DNA from: Streptomyces flavofungini
Lineage (GTDB): Bacteria > Actinomycetota > Actinomycetes > Streptomycetales > Streptomycetaceae
Assembly (NCBI RefSeq): GCF_030388665.1
Contig: NZ_CP128846.1
Location: 6,026,501-6,090,500 of the forward strand
DNA length: 64,000 bases
Reading direction: 5' to 3'
A model generated the notes under the pieces. The model was given only the letters and a program-made list of their open reading frames with translations, was not told the origin of the DNA and did not search any database. This document shows positions 15,186 through 23,988 of the stretch, one piece after another (positions within the stretch are counted from its first letter, which is position 1; every line of letters starts with the position of its first letter). Both the position numbers and the translations under genes were made by a program.

Positions 15186-17441
15186 ATGTCCAGTGCTGCA
15201 CAGCGAGGCCCCGCCGGGGTCCCCGCGCCACGCATGGCCGTCGTCGAGGGTGTTCTGGAGCGGGTGACGTACGCCAACGAGGAGAACGGCTACACGGTCG
15301 CGCGCGTGGACACCGGGCGCGGCGGCGGCGATCTGCTGACCGTCGTCGGCGCGCTGCTCGGCGCGCAGGTCGGCGAGTCGCTGCGGATGGAGGGGCGTTG
15401 GGGCTCCCACCCGCAGTACGGCAAGCAGTTCACCGTCGAGAACTACACGACGGTCCTGCCGGCCACGATCCAGGGCATCCGGCGCTATCTCGGCTCCGGC
15501 CTCATCAAGGGCATCGGCCCGGTGATGGCCGACCGCATCACCACGCACTTCGGCGTGGACACCCTCGACGTCATCGAGACCGAGCCGAAGCGCCTCATCG
15601 AGGTCCCGGGCCTCGGCCCCAAGCGCACGAAGAAGATCGCCGCCGCGTGGGAGGAGCAGAAGGCCATCAAGGAAGTGATGGTCTTCCTCCAGGGCGTCGG
15701 CGTCTCCACGTCCATCGCCGTGCGGATCTACAAGAAGTACGAGGACGCCTCCATCTCGGTGGTCCGGAACCAGCCGTACCGCCTGGCCGCCGACGTGTGG
15801 GGCATCGGCTTCCTCACCGCCGACCGCATCGCGCAGTCCGTCGGCATCCCGCACGACAGCCCGGAGCGCGTCAAGGCCGGTCTCCAGTACGCCCTTTCGC
15901 AATCCACCGACCAGGGCAACTGCTTCCTGCCCGAGGAGCGCCTGATCGCCGACGCGGTCAAGCTCCTCCAGGTCGACACGGGCCTCGTCATCGACTGCCT
16001 GGCCGAGCTGGCGGCGGACCCGGAGGGAGTGGTCCGCGAGACCGTTCCGGGACCGGACGGCGGCGACGACGTCACGGCCGTCTATCTGATCCCCTTCCAC
16101 CGCGCCGAGCTGTCCCTCGCGGGCCAGGTCCTGCGGCTCCTGCGCGCGCCGGAGGACCGGATGCCGGGCTTCGCGGACGTCGCCTGGGACAAGGCGCTCG
16201 GCTGGCTCAGGGGGCGCACGGGAGCCGACCTGGCCCCCGAGCAGGAGGAGGCCGTCAAGCTCGCCCTGACCAGCAAGGTCGCCGTCCTCACCGGCGGGCC
16301 CGGCTGCGGCAAGTCCTTCACGGTCCGCTCGATCGTGGAGCTGGCCCGCGCCAAGAGGGCGAAGGTCCTGCTCGCCGCGCCCACGGGCCGCGCCGCCAAG
16401 CGCCTCGCCGAACTGACCGGCGCCGAGGCCTCCACCGTCCACCGCCTCCTGGAGCTGAAGCCGGGCGGTGACGCCGCGTACGACAAGGACCGGCCCCTGG
16501 ACGCCGACCTGGTGGTCGTCGACGAGGCCTCCATGCTCGACCTGCTCCTGGCCAACAAGCTGGTGAAGGCCGTCCCGCCGGGCGCCCACCTGCTCTTCGT
16601 GGGCGATGTGGACCAGTTGCCCAGCGTCGGCGCGGGCGAGGTCCTGCGGGACCTGCTCAGCGAGGACGGGCCCGTGCCCGCGGTCCGCCTCACCCGGGTC
16701 TTCCGCCAGGCGCAGCAGTCCGGCGTCGTCACCAACGCCCACCGCATCAACGCCGGGCAGTCGCCCCTCACCCAGGGCCTGGACGACTTCTTCCTCTTCG
16801 TCGAGGACGACACCGAAGAGGCCGGGCGGCTCACCGTCGACGTGGCCGCCCGCAGGCTGCCCGCGAAGTTCGGCCTCGACCCGCGCCGGGACGTGCAGGT
16901 CCTCGCCCCCATGCACCGCGGCCCGGCGGGCGCGGGCCACCTGAACGGCCTGCTCCAGCAGGCCATCACCCCCGCCCGCCCGGATCTGCCGGAGAAGCGC
17001 TTCGGCGGCCGCGTCTTCCGCGTCGGCGACAAGGTCACCCAGATCCGCAACAACTACGAGAAGGGCGCCAACGGCGTCTTCAACGGCACGGTGGGCGTGG
17101 TCACCGCCCTGGACGCCGACGAGCAGCGCCTGACGGTCCGCACGGACGAGGACGAGGAGGTCGGGTACGACTTCGACGAACTCGACGAACTCGCCCACGC
17201 CTACGCGGTGACGATCCACCGCTCCCAGGGAAGTGAGTACCCAGCGGTGGTGATCCCGGTCACCACCGGCGCCTGGATGATGCTCCAGCGGAATCTGCTC
17301 TACACGGCCGTGACCCGTGCCAGGAAGCTGGTCGTCCTGGTCGGTTCGCGCAAGGCTCTGGGGCAGGCGGTCCGCACGGTCTCCGCGGGCCGCAGATGGA
17401 CGGCGCTGGACCATCGGCTGGCGGTTCGACGCGGCGGCTGA
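15186..17441 (+). CDS. recD2: RecD2-type DNA helicase
   Basis: 751 residues from ATG 15186. An N-terminal OB-like part (LERVTYANEENGYTVARV) is followed by helix-hairpin-helix repeats (GLIKGIGPVMADRI and VPGLGPKRTKKIAAAWEE), then an SF1B helicase core: Walker A GGPGCGKS at about 370, DLVVVDEASMLD at about 441, GDVDQLPSVGAGEVL, LTRVFRQA and the C-terminal YAVTIHRSQGSEYPAVV. This is the RecBCD-independent RecD2/TraA-like class, a 5'-3' helicase linked to DNA repair and replication-fork maintenance. It stands alone on the plus strand, and the length matches the family. Confidence 0.93.
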   Translation: MSSAAQRGPAGVPAPRMAVVEGVLERVTYANEENGYTVARVDTGRGGGDLLTVVGALLGAQVGESLRMEGRWGSHPQYGKQFTVENYTTVLPATIQGIRRYLGSGLIKGIGPVMADRITTHFGVDTLDVIETEPKRLIEVPGLGPKRTKKIAAAWEEQKAIKEVMVFLQGVGVSTSIAVRIYKKYEDASISVVRNQPYRLAADVWGIGFLTADRIAQSVGIPHDSPERVKAGLQYALSQSTDQGNCFLPEERLIADAVKLLQVDTGLVIDCLAELAADPEGVVRETVPGPDGGDDVTAVYLIPFHRAELSLAGQVLRLLRAPEDRMPGFADVAWDKALGWLRGRTGADLAPEQEEAVKLALTSKVAVLTGGPGCGKSFTVRSIVELARAKRAKVLLAAPTGRAAKRLAELTGAEASTVHRLLELKPGGDAAYDKDRPLDADLVVVDEASMLDLLLANKLVKAVPPGAHLLFVGDVDQLPSVGAGEVLRDLLSEDGPVPAVRLTRVFRQAQQSGVVTNAHRINAGQSPLTQGLDDFFLFVEDDTEEAGRLTVDVAARRLPAKFGLDPRRDVQVLAPMHRGPAGAGHLNGLLQQAITPARPDLPEKRFGGRVFRVGDKVTQIRNNYEKGANGVFNGTVGVVTALDADEQRLTVRTDEDEEVGYDFDELDELAHAYAVTIHRSQGSEYPAVVIPVTTGAWMMLQRNLLYTAVTRARKLVVLVGSRKALGQAVRTVSAGRRWTALDHRLAVRRGG

Positions 17442-17669
17442 GGGTAGGCGTCAACGCGTCGCCGACCTTTGATCGATCAAACGAGTCGGAAACGTCACAC
17501 AGCACTTTCGGAACTGGGGCGAAGGGGGCAGGATGAGCAGGTTGGCGGCACTGAGTGCCGCCAATAGGCCCAATGGTCGACCCCGAGTGCACTCTCCAGG
17601 GCCAAATGGGGGATGGTAGAGACAGTCAGGGCACCTCGAAGAAGAGGCACAACGTCGGTGAGGGATGAC

Positions 17670-18968
17670 GTGAGCGAGAACGCTAACAAGGCTGTAGTAC
17701 TGCGGTACGGCGATGGCGAGTACACCTACCCGGTGATCGAGTCCACTGTCGGTGACAAGGGCTTCGATATCGGCAAGCTCCGCGCCCAGACCGGTCTGGT
17801 GACCCTGGACAGCGGTTATGGCAACACGGCCGCCTATAAATCCGCCATCACCTACCTCGACGGCGAGCAGGGCATCCTGCGCTACCGCGGCTACCCGATC
17901 GAGCAGCTCGCGGAGCGCTCCACCTTCACCGAGGTGGCGTACCTGCTGATCAACGGTGAGCTGCCGAAGGTCGACGAGCTCGCCACCTTCAAGAACGAGA
18001 TCACCCAGCACACCCTGCTGCACGAGGACGTCAAGCGGTTCTACGACGGCTTCCCGCGCGACGCGCACCCGATGGCGATGCTGTCCTCCGTGGTCAGCGC
18101 CCTGTCCACGTTCTACCAGGACAGCCACAACCCGTTCGACGAGAAGCAGCGGCACCTCTCGACGATCCGCCTGCTCGCCAAGCTTCCGACGATCGCGGCG
18201 TACGCGTACAAGAAGTCGGTCGGCCACCCGGTCGTCTACCCGCGCAACGACCTCGGCTACGTCGAGAACTTCCTGCGCATGACGTTCTCGGTGCCCGCCG
18301 CCGAGTACGACCTGGACCCGGTCGTCGTCTCCGCGCTCGACAAGCTCCTGATCCTGCACGCGGACCACGAGCAGAACTGCTCGACGTCCACGGTCCGTCT
18401 GGTGGGCTCCTCGCAGGCGAACATGTTCGCCTCGATCTCCGCCGGCATCTCGGCCCTGTGGGGGCCGCTGCACGGCGGTGCCAACCAGTCCGTCCTGGAG
18501 ATGCTGGAAGGCATCCAGGCGACCGGCGGCGACGTCGACACCTTCATCCGCAAGGTGAAGAACAAGGAAGACGGCGTGAAGCTCATGGGCTTCGGGCACC
18601 GCGTCTACAAGAACTTCGACCCCCGGGCGAAGATCATCAAGGCGGCGGCGCACGACGTCCTCTCGGCGCTCGGCAAGTCCGACGAGCTCCTGGACATCGC
18701 CCTCAAGCTGGAGGAGCACGCGCTGGCCGACGACTACTTCGTCGAGCGCAAGCTCTACCCCAACGTGGACTTCTACACCGGCCTGATCTACCGCGCCATG
18801 GGCTTCCCGACCGAGATGTTCACGGTCCTCTTCGCCCTCGGCCGCCTGCCGGGCTGGATCGCCCAGTGGCACGAAATGATCAAGGAGCCCGGCTCGCGCA
18901 TCGGGCGTCCCCGCCAGATCTACACCGGCGAGGTCATCCGCGACTTCGTCCCGGTGGAGTCCCGCTAG
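17670..18968 (+). CDS. gltA: citrate synthase
   Basis: The GTG at 17670 (MSENANKAVVLRYGDGEYTY) is chosen over an upstream in-frame ATG at 17613 because it matches the usual start of this protein and follows GAGGGA. 432 residues. Type II bacterial citrate synthase: GILRYRGYPIEQLAE, LLILHADHEQNCSTSTVR (active-site His), WGPLHGGANQSVLEML (His) and GFGHRVYKNFDPRA (catalytic His with the Asp further on). It condenses acetyl-CoA and oxaloacetate at the entry of the TCA cycle. The 228-base upstream gap contains its own promoter. Transcription ends in the hairpin-rich region beyond 18969. Confidence 0.95.
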   Translation: MSENANKAVVLRYGDGEYTYPVIESTVGDKGFDIGKLRAQTGLVTLDSGYGNTAAYKSAITYLDGEQGILRYRGYPIEQLAERSTFTEVAYLLINGELPKVDELATFKNEITQHTLLHEDVKRFYDGFPRDAHPMAMLSSVVSALSTFYQDSHNPFDEKQRHLSTIRLLAKLPTIAAYAYKKSVGHPVVYPRNDLGYVENFLRMTFSVPAAEYDLDPVVVSALDKLLILHADHEQNCSTSTVRLVGSSQANMFASISAGISALWGPLHGGANQSVLEMLEGIQATGGDVDTFIRKVKNKEDGVKLMGFGHRVYKNFDPRAKIIKAAAHDVLSALGKSDELLDIALKLEEHALADDYFVERKLYPNVDFYTGLIYRAMGFPTEMFTVLFALGRLPGWIAQWHEMIKEPGSRIGRPRQIYTGEVIRDFVPVESR

Positions 18969-19015
18969 CCTGCGGCCGCGACTGACCTGAGCCCCGCCTG
19001 CGCGGCGGGGTGGTG

Positions 19016-19149
19016 CGCCCCGTAAGGGGCGCGGGGAACTGCGCGCTCAGCGCGCGAAAAGCCGCAGTCGCGTCTGCCGGGATCTCGGCAGACGCGACTG
19101 CGGCTTTGTTGTGGCTGCTCGCGCAGTTCCCCGCGCCCCTTACGGGGCG
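19016..19149. repeat. nested long-hairpin element, copy 2
   Basis: The outer arms 19016-19045 and 19120-19149 are perfectly complementary over 30 bases. The inner arms, about 19058-19079 and 19086-19107, are complementary throughout around the loop GGATCT. Compared with copy 1, both the outer arms (GTCAGG to GTAAGG, matched by CCTGAC to CCTTAC) and the inner arms (CAGACG to CAGTCG, matched on the other side) carry paired changes that keep the stems intact. Confidence 0.85.
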
Positions 19150-19196
19150 AACGTCGGCCTGGCGGGCGCCCACTGGTCAAGGCGCCCCGGCCTATG

Positions 19197-19246
19197 AAAA
19201 GCACCCCGCCGTCGATCCCCCCACGGGTCGACGGTCGGGGTGCTTT
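19197..19246 (+). terminator. hairpin terminator after gltA
   Basis: Stem AAAAGCACCCCGCCGTCGA (19197-19215) pairs with TCGACGGTCGGGGTGCTTT (19228-19246) around the 12-base loop TCCCCCCACGGG, with one mismatch. The A-run before and T-run after the stem make it usable from both strands, fitting the convergent gltA and copA genes. Confidence 0.8.
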
Positions 19247-19622
19247 CCTGTGCCCCGGTGCGGATTCCCCCCACGGGATCCGGCCGGGAGTCTGTGGTGC
19301 GGTCTGCCGGGACGCGTACGGGATCGGGAGGGCCGCTCAAAGCTCCCCGGTGCACGTGCCCCGGCCAACGCTCCCCCGAACTCGCCAGGAGCTGGGGGTA
19401 CCCCCTTGGGACATCCCCCAAGATGTCCCGCGACGCCCGATGGATCCCCCAAGATCCCTCTGGTGTCGCCCTCTTAGACTCGCGAGCCCTCCTGATGGTT
19501 ACGTTGCGATCGCTGTGATCTACGTCTCTTGCATATGCCATCGAGTGCACGCAAGAGGGCCCATATGCGGATATCTCGCCTGAGGTGAGAGTCCCGCGAA
19601 GACAGTGTGAAGGATCGCGAGG

Positions 19623-21887
19623 CTATGTGAAAGACCGCAAGCGGAGGCTGTTGGTGACGACGAACACGGAGGAGAACGCCATGGCCGCTCCGGCGATCAT
19701 CGGATTGAGCAGTCCGGCCGCCGCGAGGGGCAGCGCGGCGACGTTGTAGCCGAAGGCCCAGCAGAGGTTGCCCTTGATGGTGGCGAGGGTCCTGCGGGCG
19801 AGCCGGATCGCGTCGGCGGCCACCCGCAGGTCGCCCCGGACGAGGGTGAGATCGCCCGCCTCGATGGCCGCGTCGGTGCCCGTGCCCATGGCGAGCCCCA
19901 GGTCGGCCGTCGCCAGGGCCGCCGCGTCGTTCACGCCGTCGCCGACCATGGCCACGACCCGCCCCTCGTCCTGGAGGCGGCGCACCACGTCGGCCTTGTC
20001 CTCGGGCAGCACCTCGGCGTGCACGGCGTCCGGGGCGATGCCGACGGCCGCCGCGACCGACTCGGCCACGCTCCGGTTGTCGCCGGTCAGGAGCACCGGT
20101 TCCAGTCCCAGCTCCCGCAGTCGGCGTACGGCCTCCGCGCTGGAGTCCTTGACCGTGTCGGCGACCGCGAGCAGCCCGCAGGCCACCCCGTCCAGGGCGA
20201 CGAGGACGGCGGTGCGGCCCTCGGCCTCGGCCCGCTCCCGGGCGGCGGCGAGCCCCGCCAGGCCGGTGACGCCCGCGTCGGCGAGCAGCCGTTCGCGCCC
20301 GGCGAGCACCTCGCGCCCGTCCACCGTGCCGCGCACCCCGGCCCCGGGGACGTTCTCGAAGCGCGTCGGCACCGGCAGGGCGCCCGCGTCGAGGCCGAGC
20401 CGCTGGGCGGCGCCCGCGGCCACAGCCCGAGCCACGGGGTGCTCGGAGGCGTGCTCCAGGGCGCCCGCGAGCCGCAGCAGCTCCTTCTCGTCGGTCGACT
20501 CGGCCGCGTACACGTCCTGAAGGGCCATGCGGCCCGTCGTCACCGTGCCGGTCTTGTCGAGGACGACCGTGTCGACGCGACGGGTGGACTCCAGGACCTC
20601 GGGGCCCTTGATGAGGATGCCGAGCTGGGCGCCGCGGCCGGTGCCCACCAGCAGGGCGGTGGGCGTGGCGAGGCCGAGCGCGCAGGGGCAGGCGATGATC
20701 AGCACGGCGACGGCGGCCGTGAACGCGGCGGCCGCGCCCACGCCGTTGCCCAGCCAGAAGCCGAGCGTGGCCACAGCCAGTGCGATGACGACGGGCACGA
20801 AGACCGCGGCGACCCGGTCGGCGAGCCGCTGCACCTCCGCCTTGCCGCTCTGCGCGTCCTCGACGAGCCGCGCCATGCGGGCCAGTTGGGTGTCGGCGCC
20901 GACGCGTGTCGCCGTGACGACCAGGCGCCCGCCCGCGTTCACGGTCGCGCCGGTCACCGCGTCCCCGACCGTGACATCGGCGGGCACGGACTCGCCGGTC
21001 AGCATCGACACGTCGACGGCGGACGCGCCCTCGACGACGGTGCCGTCGGTGGCGACGGTCTCCCCGGGCCGGACGACGAAGCGGTCCCCGACGGCGAGCC
21101 GCCCCACCGGGACCCGTGTCTCGGCGCCGTCGGGGCCGAGCACGGACACGTCCTTGGCGCCGAGTTCGAGCAGGGCCCGCAGCGCCGCGCCCGCCTTCCG
21201 CTTGGAGCGGGCCTCCAGATAGCGGCCGAGCAGGATGAACGTGACGACGCCCGCGGCCACTTCGAGGTAGAGCGCCGACGAGCTGTCGCCGCGCGCGATG
21301 GTGAACTCGAAGCCGTGCCGCATGCCCGGCTCGCCCGCCGTGCCGAGGAACAGCGCCCACACCGACCAGCCGAACGCGGCGAGCGTGCCGAGCGACACCA
21401 GCGTGTCCATGGTCGCCGCGCCGTGCCGGGCGTTGGTGAGCGCCGCCTTGTGGAAGGGCAGCCCGCCCCACACGACGACGGGCGCGGCAAGCGTCAGGGA
21501 CAGCCACTGCCAGTACTCGAACTGGAGCGAGGGCACCATCGCGAGCACCACGACGGGCAGCGCGAGGGCGGCGGACACGAGCAGGCGCTGCAGGAGCCGG
21601 TCGGCCTCGGTGAGGTCGGTGCTGACGGGCCGGTCGGCGGCGTCGTCGCCCGGCCCGGCGTCCGGCGGGGGCGGGACGATCTCGCGCGCCGAATAGCCGA
21701 GCTTCTCGACGGTGGCGACGAGTTGGCCGACCTCCACCCCGTCCGCGTAGGCGACCTTCGCCTTCTCGGTGGCGAGGTTGACCGACGCGGTCACGCCCTC
21801 GATCCGGTTCAGCTTCTTCTCGATGCGGGCCGAGCAGGAGGCGCAGGTCATTCCGCCGATGGCGAGTTCGACCTCGGTGGTGTTCAT
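19623..21887 (-). CDS. copA: copper-translocating P-type ATPase
   Basis: 754 residues from ATG 21887 (MNTTEVELAIGGMTCASCSA); longer frames upstream lack a ribosome binding site. One N-terminal heavy-metal domain with GMTCASC (residues 12-18), then eight membrane segments, the TGES phosphatase loop (MLTGESVP), the CPC transport motif in IIACPCALGLATPTA, phosphorylation site DKTGT, HP motif EHASEHPVA and GDGVNDAAAL. The C-terminal helix has NVAALPLAA and NSLRLR, which mark Cu(I) exporters of the P1B-1 class. It pumps Cu(I) out of the cytoplasm. copZ is 83 bases upstream on the same strand, and both lie behind a CsoR-like site. Confidence 0.94.
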   Translation of the reverse strand: MNTTEVELAIGGMTCASCSARIEKKLNRIEGVTASVNLATEKAKVAYADGVEVGQLVATVEKLGYSAREIVPPPPDAGPGDDAADRPVSTDLTEADRLLQRLLVSAALALPVVVLAMVPSLQFEYWQWLSLTLAAPVVVWGGLPFHKAALTNARHGAATMDTLVSLGTLAAFGWSVWALFLGTAGEPGMRHGFEFTIARGDSSSALYLEVAAGVVTFILLGRYLEARSKRKAGAALRALLELGAKDVSVLGPDGAETRVPVGRLAVGDRFVVRPGETVATDGTVVEGASAVDVSMLTGESVPADVTVGDAVTGATVNAGGRLVVTATRVGADTQLARMARLVEDAQSGKAEVQRLADRVAAVFVPVVIALAVATLGFWLGNGVGAAAAFTAAVAVLIIACPCALGLATPTALLVGTGRGAQLGILIKGPEVLESTRRVDTVVLDKTGTVTTGRMALQDVYAAESTDEKELLRLAGALEHASEHPVARAVAAGAAQRLGLDAGALPVPTRFENVPGAGVRGTVDGREVLAGRERLLADAGVTGLAGLAAARERAEAEGRTAVLVALDGVACGLLAVADTVKDSSAEAVRRLRELGLEPVLLTGDNRSVAESVAAAVGIAPDAVHAEVLPEDKADVVRRLQDEGRVVAMVGDGVNDAAALATADLGLAMGTGTDAAIEAGDLTLVRGDLRVAADAIRLARRTLATIKGNLCWAFGYNVAALPLAAAGLLNPMIAGAAMAFSSVFVVTNSLRLRSFT

Positions 21888-21970
21888 GGCGGCTCTTTCG
21901 GGGGAAAGGCGCCGGGCCCCGCGGCCGTGGGTGGCGTGCCGCGGGGCCCGGAGGAGGGGTGGTGCGGCGG

Positions 21971-22216
21971 TCAGGCCTTGCCGACGAGCTCGTAGCCGGC
22001 CTCGTCGACGGCGGCGCGGACCGCCTCGTCCTCCAGCGCGGCGGCGGAGACCACGGTCACCTTTCCGCTGGCGGCGTCGGCCTTGACCGACTGCACGCCC
22101 GCCAGCTCGCCGATCTCCTCGGCCACGGCGCCCTCGCAGTGGCCGCACGTCATGCCCTTCACGTCGAACACCGTGGTGACGGAGCCGGTCTGCGAGGTCG
22201 GGGCGTTGGCGGTCAT
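21971..22216 (-). CDS. copZ: copper chaperone, heavy-metal-associated domain
   Basis: The ATG at 22216 follows GGAGAA. 81 residues forming a single HMA fold: TTVFDVKGMTCGHCEGAVAE with the metal-binding CxxC (CGHC), then VKADAASGKVTVVSA and DEAGYELVGKA. It binds Cu(I) and hands it to CopA. It is the first gene of the copper operon, and the operator-like palindrome lies about 100 bases upstream of its start. Confidence 0.93.
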   Translation of the reverse strand: MTANAPTSQTGSVTTVFDVKGMTCGHCEGAVAEEIGELAGVQSVKADAASGKVTVVSAAALEDEAVRAAVDEAGYELVGKA

Positions 22217-22310
22217 GTCGTTCTCCTCGATGAAGGGGTGTGGACGTGTCGGACGTCTGCGCACGTGTGGGGTCCCGCTGGTTCCAGGGAACCCCTGACG
22301 TGCTTCACAC

Positions 22311-22328
22311 TATACCCCTAGGGGGTAC
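22311..22328. promoter_or_regulatory. putative CsoR-type copper operator
   Basis: TATACCCCTAGGGGGTAC contains the near-perfect inverted repeat TACCCC-TA-GGGGGTA. G-tract/C-tract palindromes flanked by TA are typical targets of CsoR copper-sensing repressors of actinobacteria. It lies between copZ (starts at 22216) and the small HTH gene (ends at 22356) and should control copZ-copA. No csoR gene is in this window. Confidence 0.7.
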
Positions 22329-22355
22329 TCATCCAAGAGGGGTGCCGGTCCTGTC

Positions 22356-22556
22356 TCAGCTGTCCTTGCGGGTGCGGTTGCCGGGCCGGGACGCGACCCA
22401 GGCGCGGATGGTGTCGGCGTACCAGTAGGGCTTGCCGCCCTCGACGTGGTCCGGCTCGGGCAGTAGGCCGTGCTTGCGGTAGGAGCGCACGGTGTCGGGC
22501 TGGACCCGGATGTGCGCTGCGATGTCCTTGTACGACCAGAGCCTTCGGTCGGTCAT
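22356..22556 (-). CDS. small helix-turn-helix DNA-binding protein
   Basis: The ATG at 22556 follows GGGAGGAG. 66 residues: LWSYKDIAAHIRVQPDTVRSYRKHGLLPEP, an HTH of the MerR/excisionase (AlpA-like) type, then GGKPYWYADTIRAWVASRPG, the typical wing. It resembles the short one-domain regulators common in streptomycetes. It binds DNA, and its target is unknown. It lies just upstream of the copper operon but ends before the CsoR-like site, so a link with copper is not supported. Confidence 0.8.
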   Translation of the reverse strand: MTDRRLWSYKDIAAHIRVQPDTVRSYRKHGLLPEPDHVEGGKPYWYADTIRAWVASRPGNRTRKDS

Positions 22557-22986
22557 GGGTGGCTCCTCCCTGCGCGCGCCCAGGGCGGCCGGTACGGCCG
22601 ACGGGGGAGCTGGGCGCGGCACTGGCGATCACTCAGCCTGTGCCCCGTGAACGACGCAGAGTGACCGCGTGGGGGCGTCTGTCGACTGGCTGTGACGCAA
22701 GACCCGCGTACATGCGACATGTGTGACAGGAAAGGGGTGTTTATGACGGAAGCGTCGCAGGCGAAGGGCGTGGGCGCGGGGCGTGTACGGGGCGCGTGAT
22801 TACGCGTCGTGGTATCGGCGTGCGTGGGCTGGGCGGGTGTGCTGGGTGCGTGGGCGGGGCGTGTGGGCGGCGCGCGTGGGGGCGTGCGTGGGCTGGGTGC
22901 GTGAGCCGGTGTCCGTGGGTCGAGGGGTGTGGGCCCGTGGCCGTGGCCCGGTGGTCCGGCCCCGGCGGGCTGAGTGCCGCCGGCCC
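22557..22986. other. 430-base intergenic region with GT-rich low-complexity tract
   Basis: Holds the promoter of the small HTH gene (close to 22557-22740, with a patch around 22680-22745 less GC-rich than its surroundings). A strand-biased tract from about 22775 to 22960 follows, built of imperfect GCGTGGGC / GGGTGCGTG words on the plus strand with very few A residues. No gene with normal composition is present. Confidence 0.55.
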
Positions 22987-23988
22987 TCAGCGGCGGCGGC
23001 CCGCCTTCGCGAACACCGCCCGCTGCCCCGGCGCGCCCGGCGCGAGCACCAGGCTCGTCTGCTCGCCCGCGAGCCGCTCGGCCGACGGCGGCCCGCTGCG
23101 CGCCGGGAGCGGAGCGGCCCCGGCGAGCGCGAACCGGCGCGGGGTGCAGCCCGTCATCGCCTTGAACTCGCCGCTGAGGTGCGCCTGGTCGTAGAAGCCG
23201 CAGAGCGCCGCCGTCTCCGCCTGGCTGCGGCCCGCGGCAAGCAGCCGGCGGGCGTGCTGGAGGCGCAGGATCCGGGCCGCCGCCTTCGGGCCCACGCCGA
23301 TCTGCTCGCGGAACCGGTTCTCCAACTGCCGTACGCTCCAGCCGACCTCCTCCGCGATCCGGGCCACGGACGCCCGGCCGCCGCTGCGCACCAGCTCGTC
23401 CCAGGCCCGCACGATCCGCGCGGAGCACGGCGGCCCGTCCTTCGACCAGTGCGTGAGGACGTCGTCGAGGAGGCCGAAGCGGTCGCTCCAGCGGGGCAGC
23501 GCGCCGAGCGCCGCCGCCAGCTCCCCGACCCCGCCCCCGCCGCCCCGGCCGGGACGCACGCCCAGCACGTCCGGGTCCAGGGTGCGCTCGGCCAGCTCGT
23601 GCTGCTCCGTGGCCAGGAGCGTGAACGCGGCCCACGGCGTGAGCAGCACCTCGACGCCCGCGAGCCGCCCGTCGTGCTCGCCGAGCACCGGCCGCGTACT
23701 GAGCCCGGAGACCACCGAGACCAGGGACACCGGCGGGCGCGGGGAGCCCGCGAGGCCCCGGATGCGCAGCTGGTCGCCGAAGCCGAGCAGCAACGTGACG
23801 GCGCCGATGGGGACTTCGAGCCGCCGCCGGGGCGCGCCGAGGGCGAGCCGGAAGCCGCGGTAGCTGATGACGCCCGGCCGCAGGCGGGGGTGCGGCCGGG
23901 CCAGGGCGACCTCCCAGAGGCCGTCGGGGCCGTGCAGGGAACGCACCGCGGTGCGCGTGCGTGCGTCGTACCGGCGGCCCGCGTCCAT
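22987..23988 (-). CDS. AraC-family transcriptional regulator
   Basis: The ATG at 23988 (MDAGRRYDARTR) follows GGGAGG. 333 residues. The N-terminal part (about 1-190) is a poorly conserved sensor domain. The C-terminal part carries the AraC double HTH: VARIAEEVGWSVRQLENRFR and AETAALCGFYDQAHLSGEFK, followed by the signature TGCTPRRFA. It lies on the same strand just downstream of iolE, 122 bases beyond its stop. It may respond to inositol or a related polyol, but AraC proteins of this form control many pathways, so this is inference from position only. Confidence 0.82.
   Translation of the reverse strand: MDAGRRYDARTRTAVRSLHGPDGLWEVALARPHPRLRPGVISYRGFRLALGAPRRRLEVPIGAVTLLLGFGDQLRIRGLAGSPRPPVSLVSVVSGLSTRPVLGEHDGRLAGVEVLLTPWAAFTLLATEQHELAERTLDPDVLGVRPGRGGGGGVGELAAALGALPRWSDRFGLLDDVLTHWSKDGPPCSARIVRAWDELVRSGGRASVARIAEEVGWSVRQLENRFREQIGVGPKAAARILRLQHARRLLAAGRSQAETAALCGFYDQAHLSGEFKAMTGCTPRRFALAGAAPLPARSGPPSAERLAGEQTSLVLAPGAPGQRAVFAKAGRRR

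Larger units (their letters stand above)
18969..19622. other. 654-base convergent intergenic region gltA / copA
   Basis: No gene is convincing here, although open frames exist. It holds a nested long-hairpin element (19016-19149), a strong hairpin terminator (19197-19246), a second stem-loop with the same loop sequence (19261-19282), the palindrome GGGGGTACCCCC near 19394, an inverted repeat GGGACATC...GATGTCCC near 19408-19429, and CTCTTGC...GCAAGAG near 19527-19557. The region looks like stacked bidirectional terminators for gltA and copA. Confidence 0.65.

Noticed and set aside
19194..19583. A 129-codon plus-strand frame between gltA and copA
   Set aside because: It runs through a terminator stem and several palindromes, has Pro/Arg/Cys-rich random composition and no ribosome binding site.
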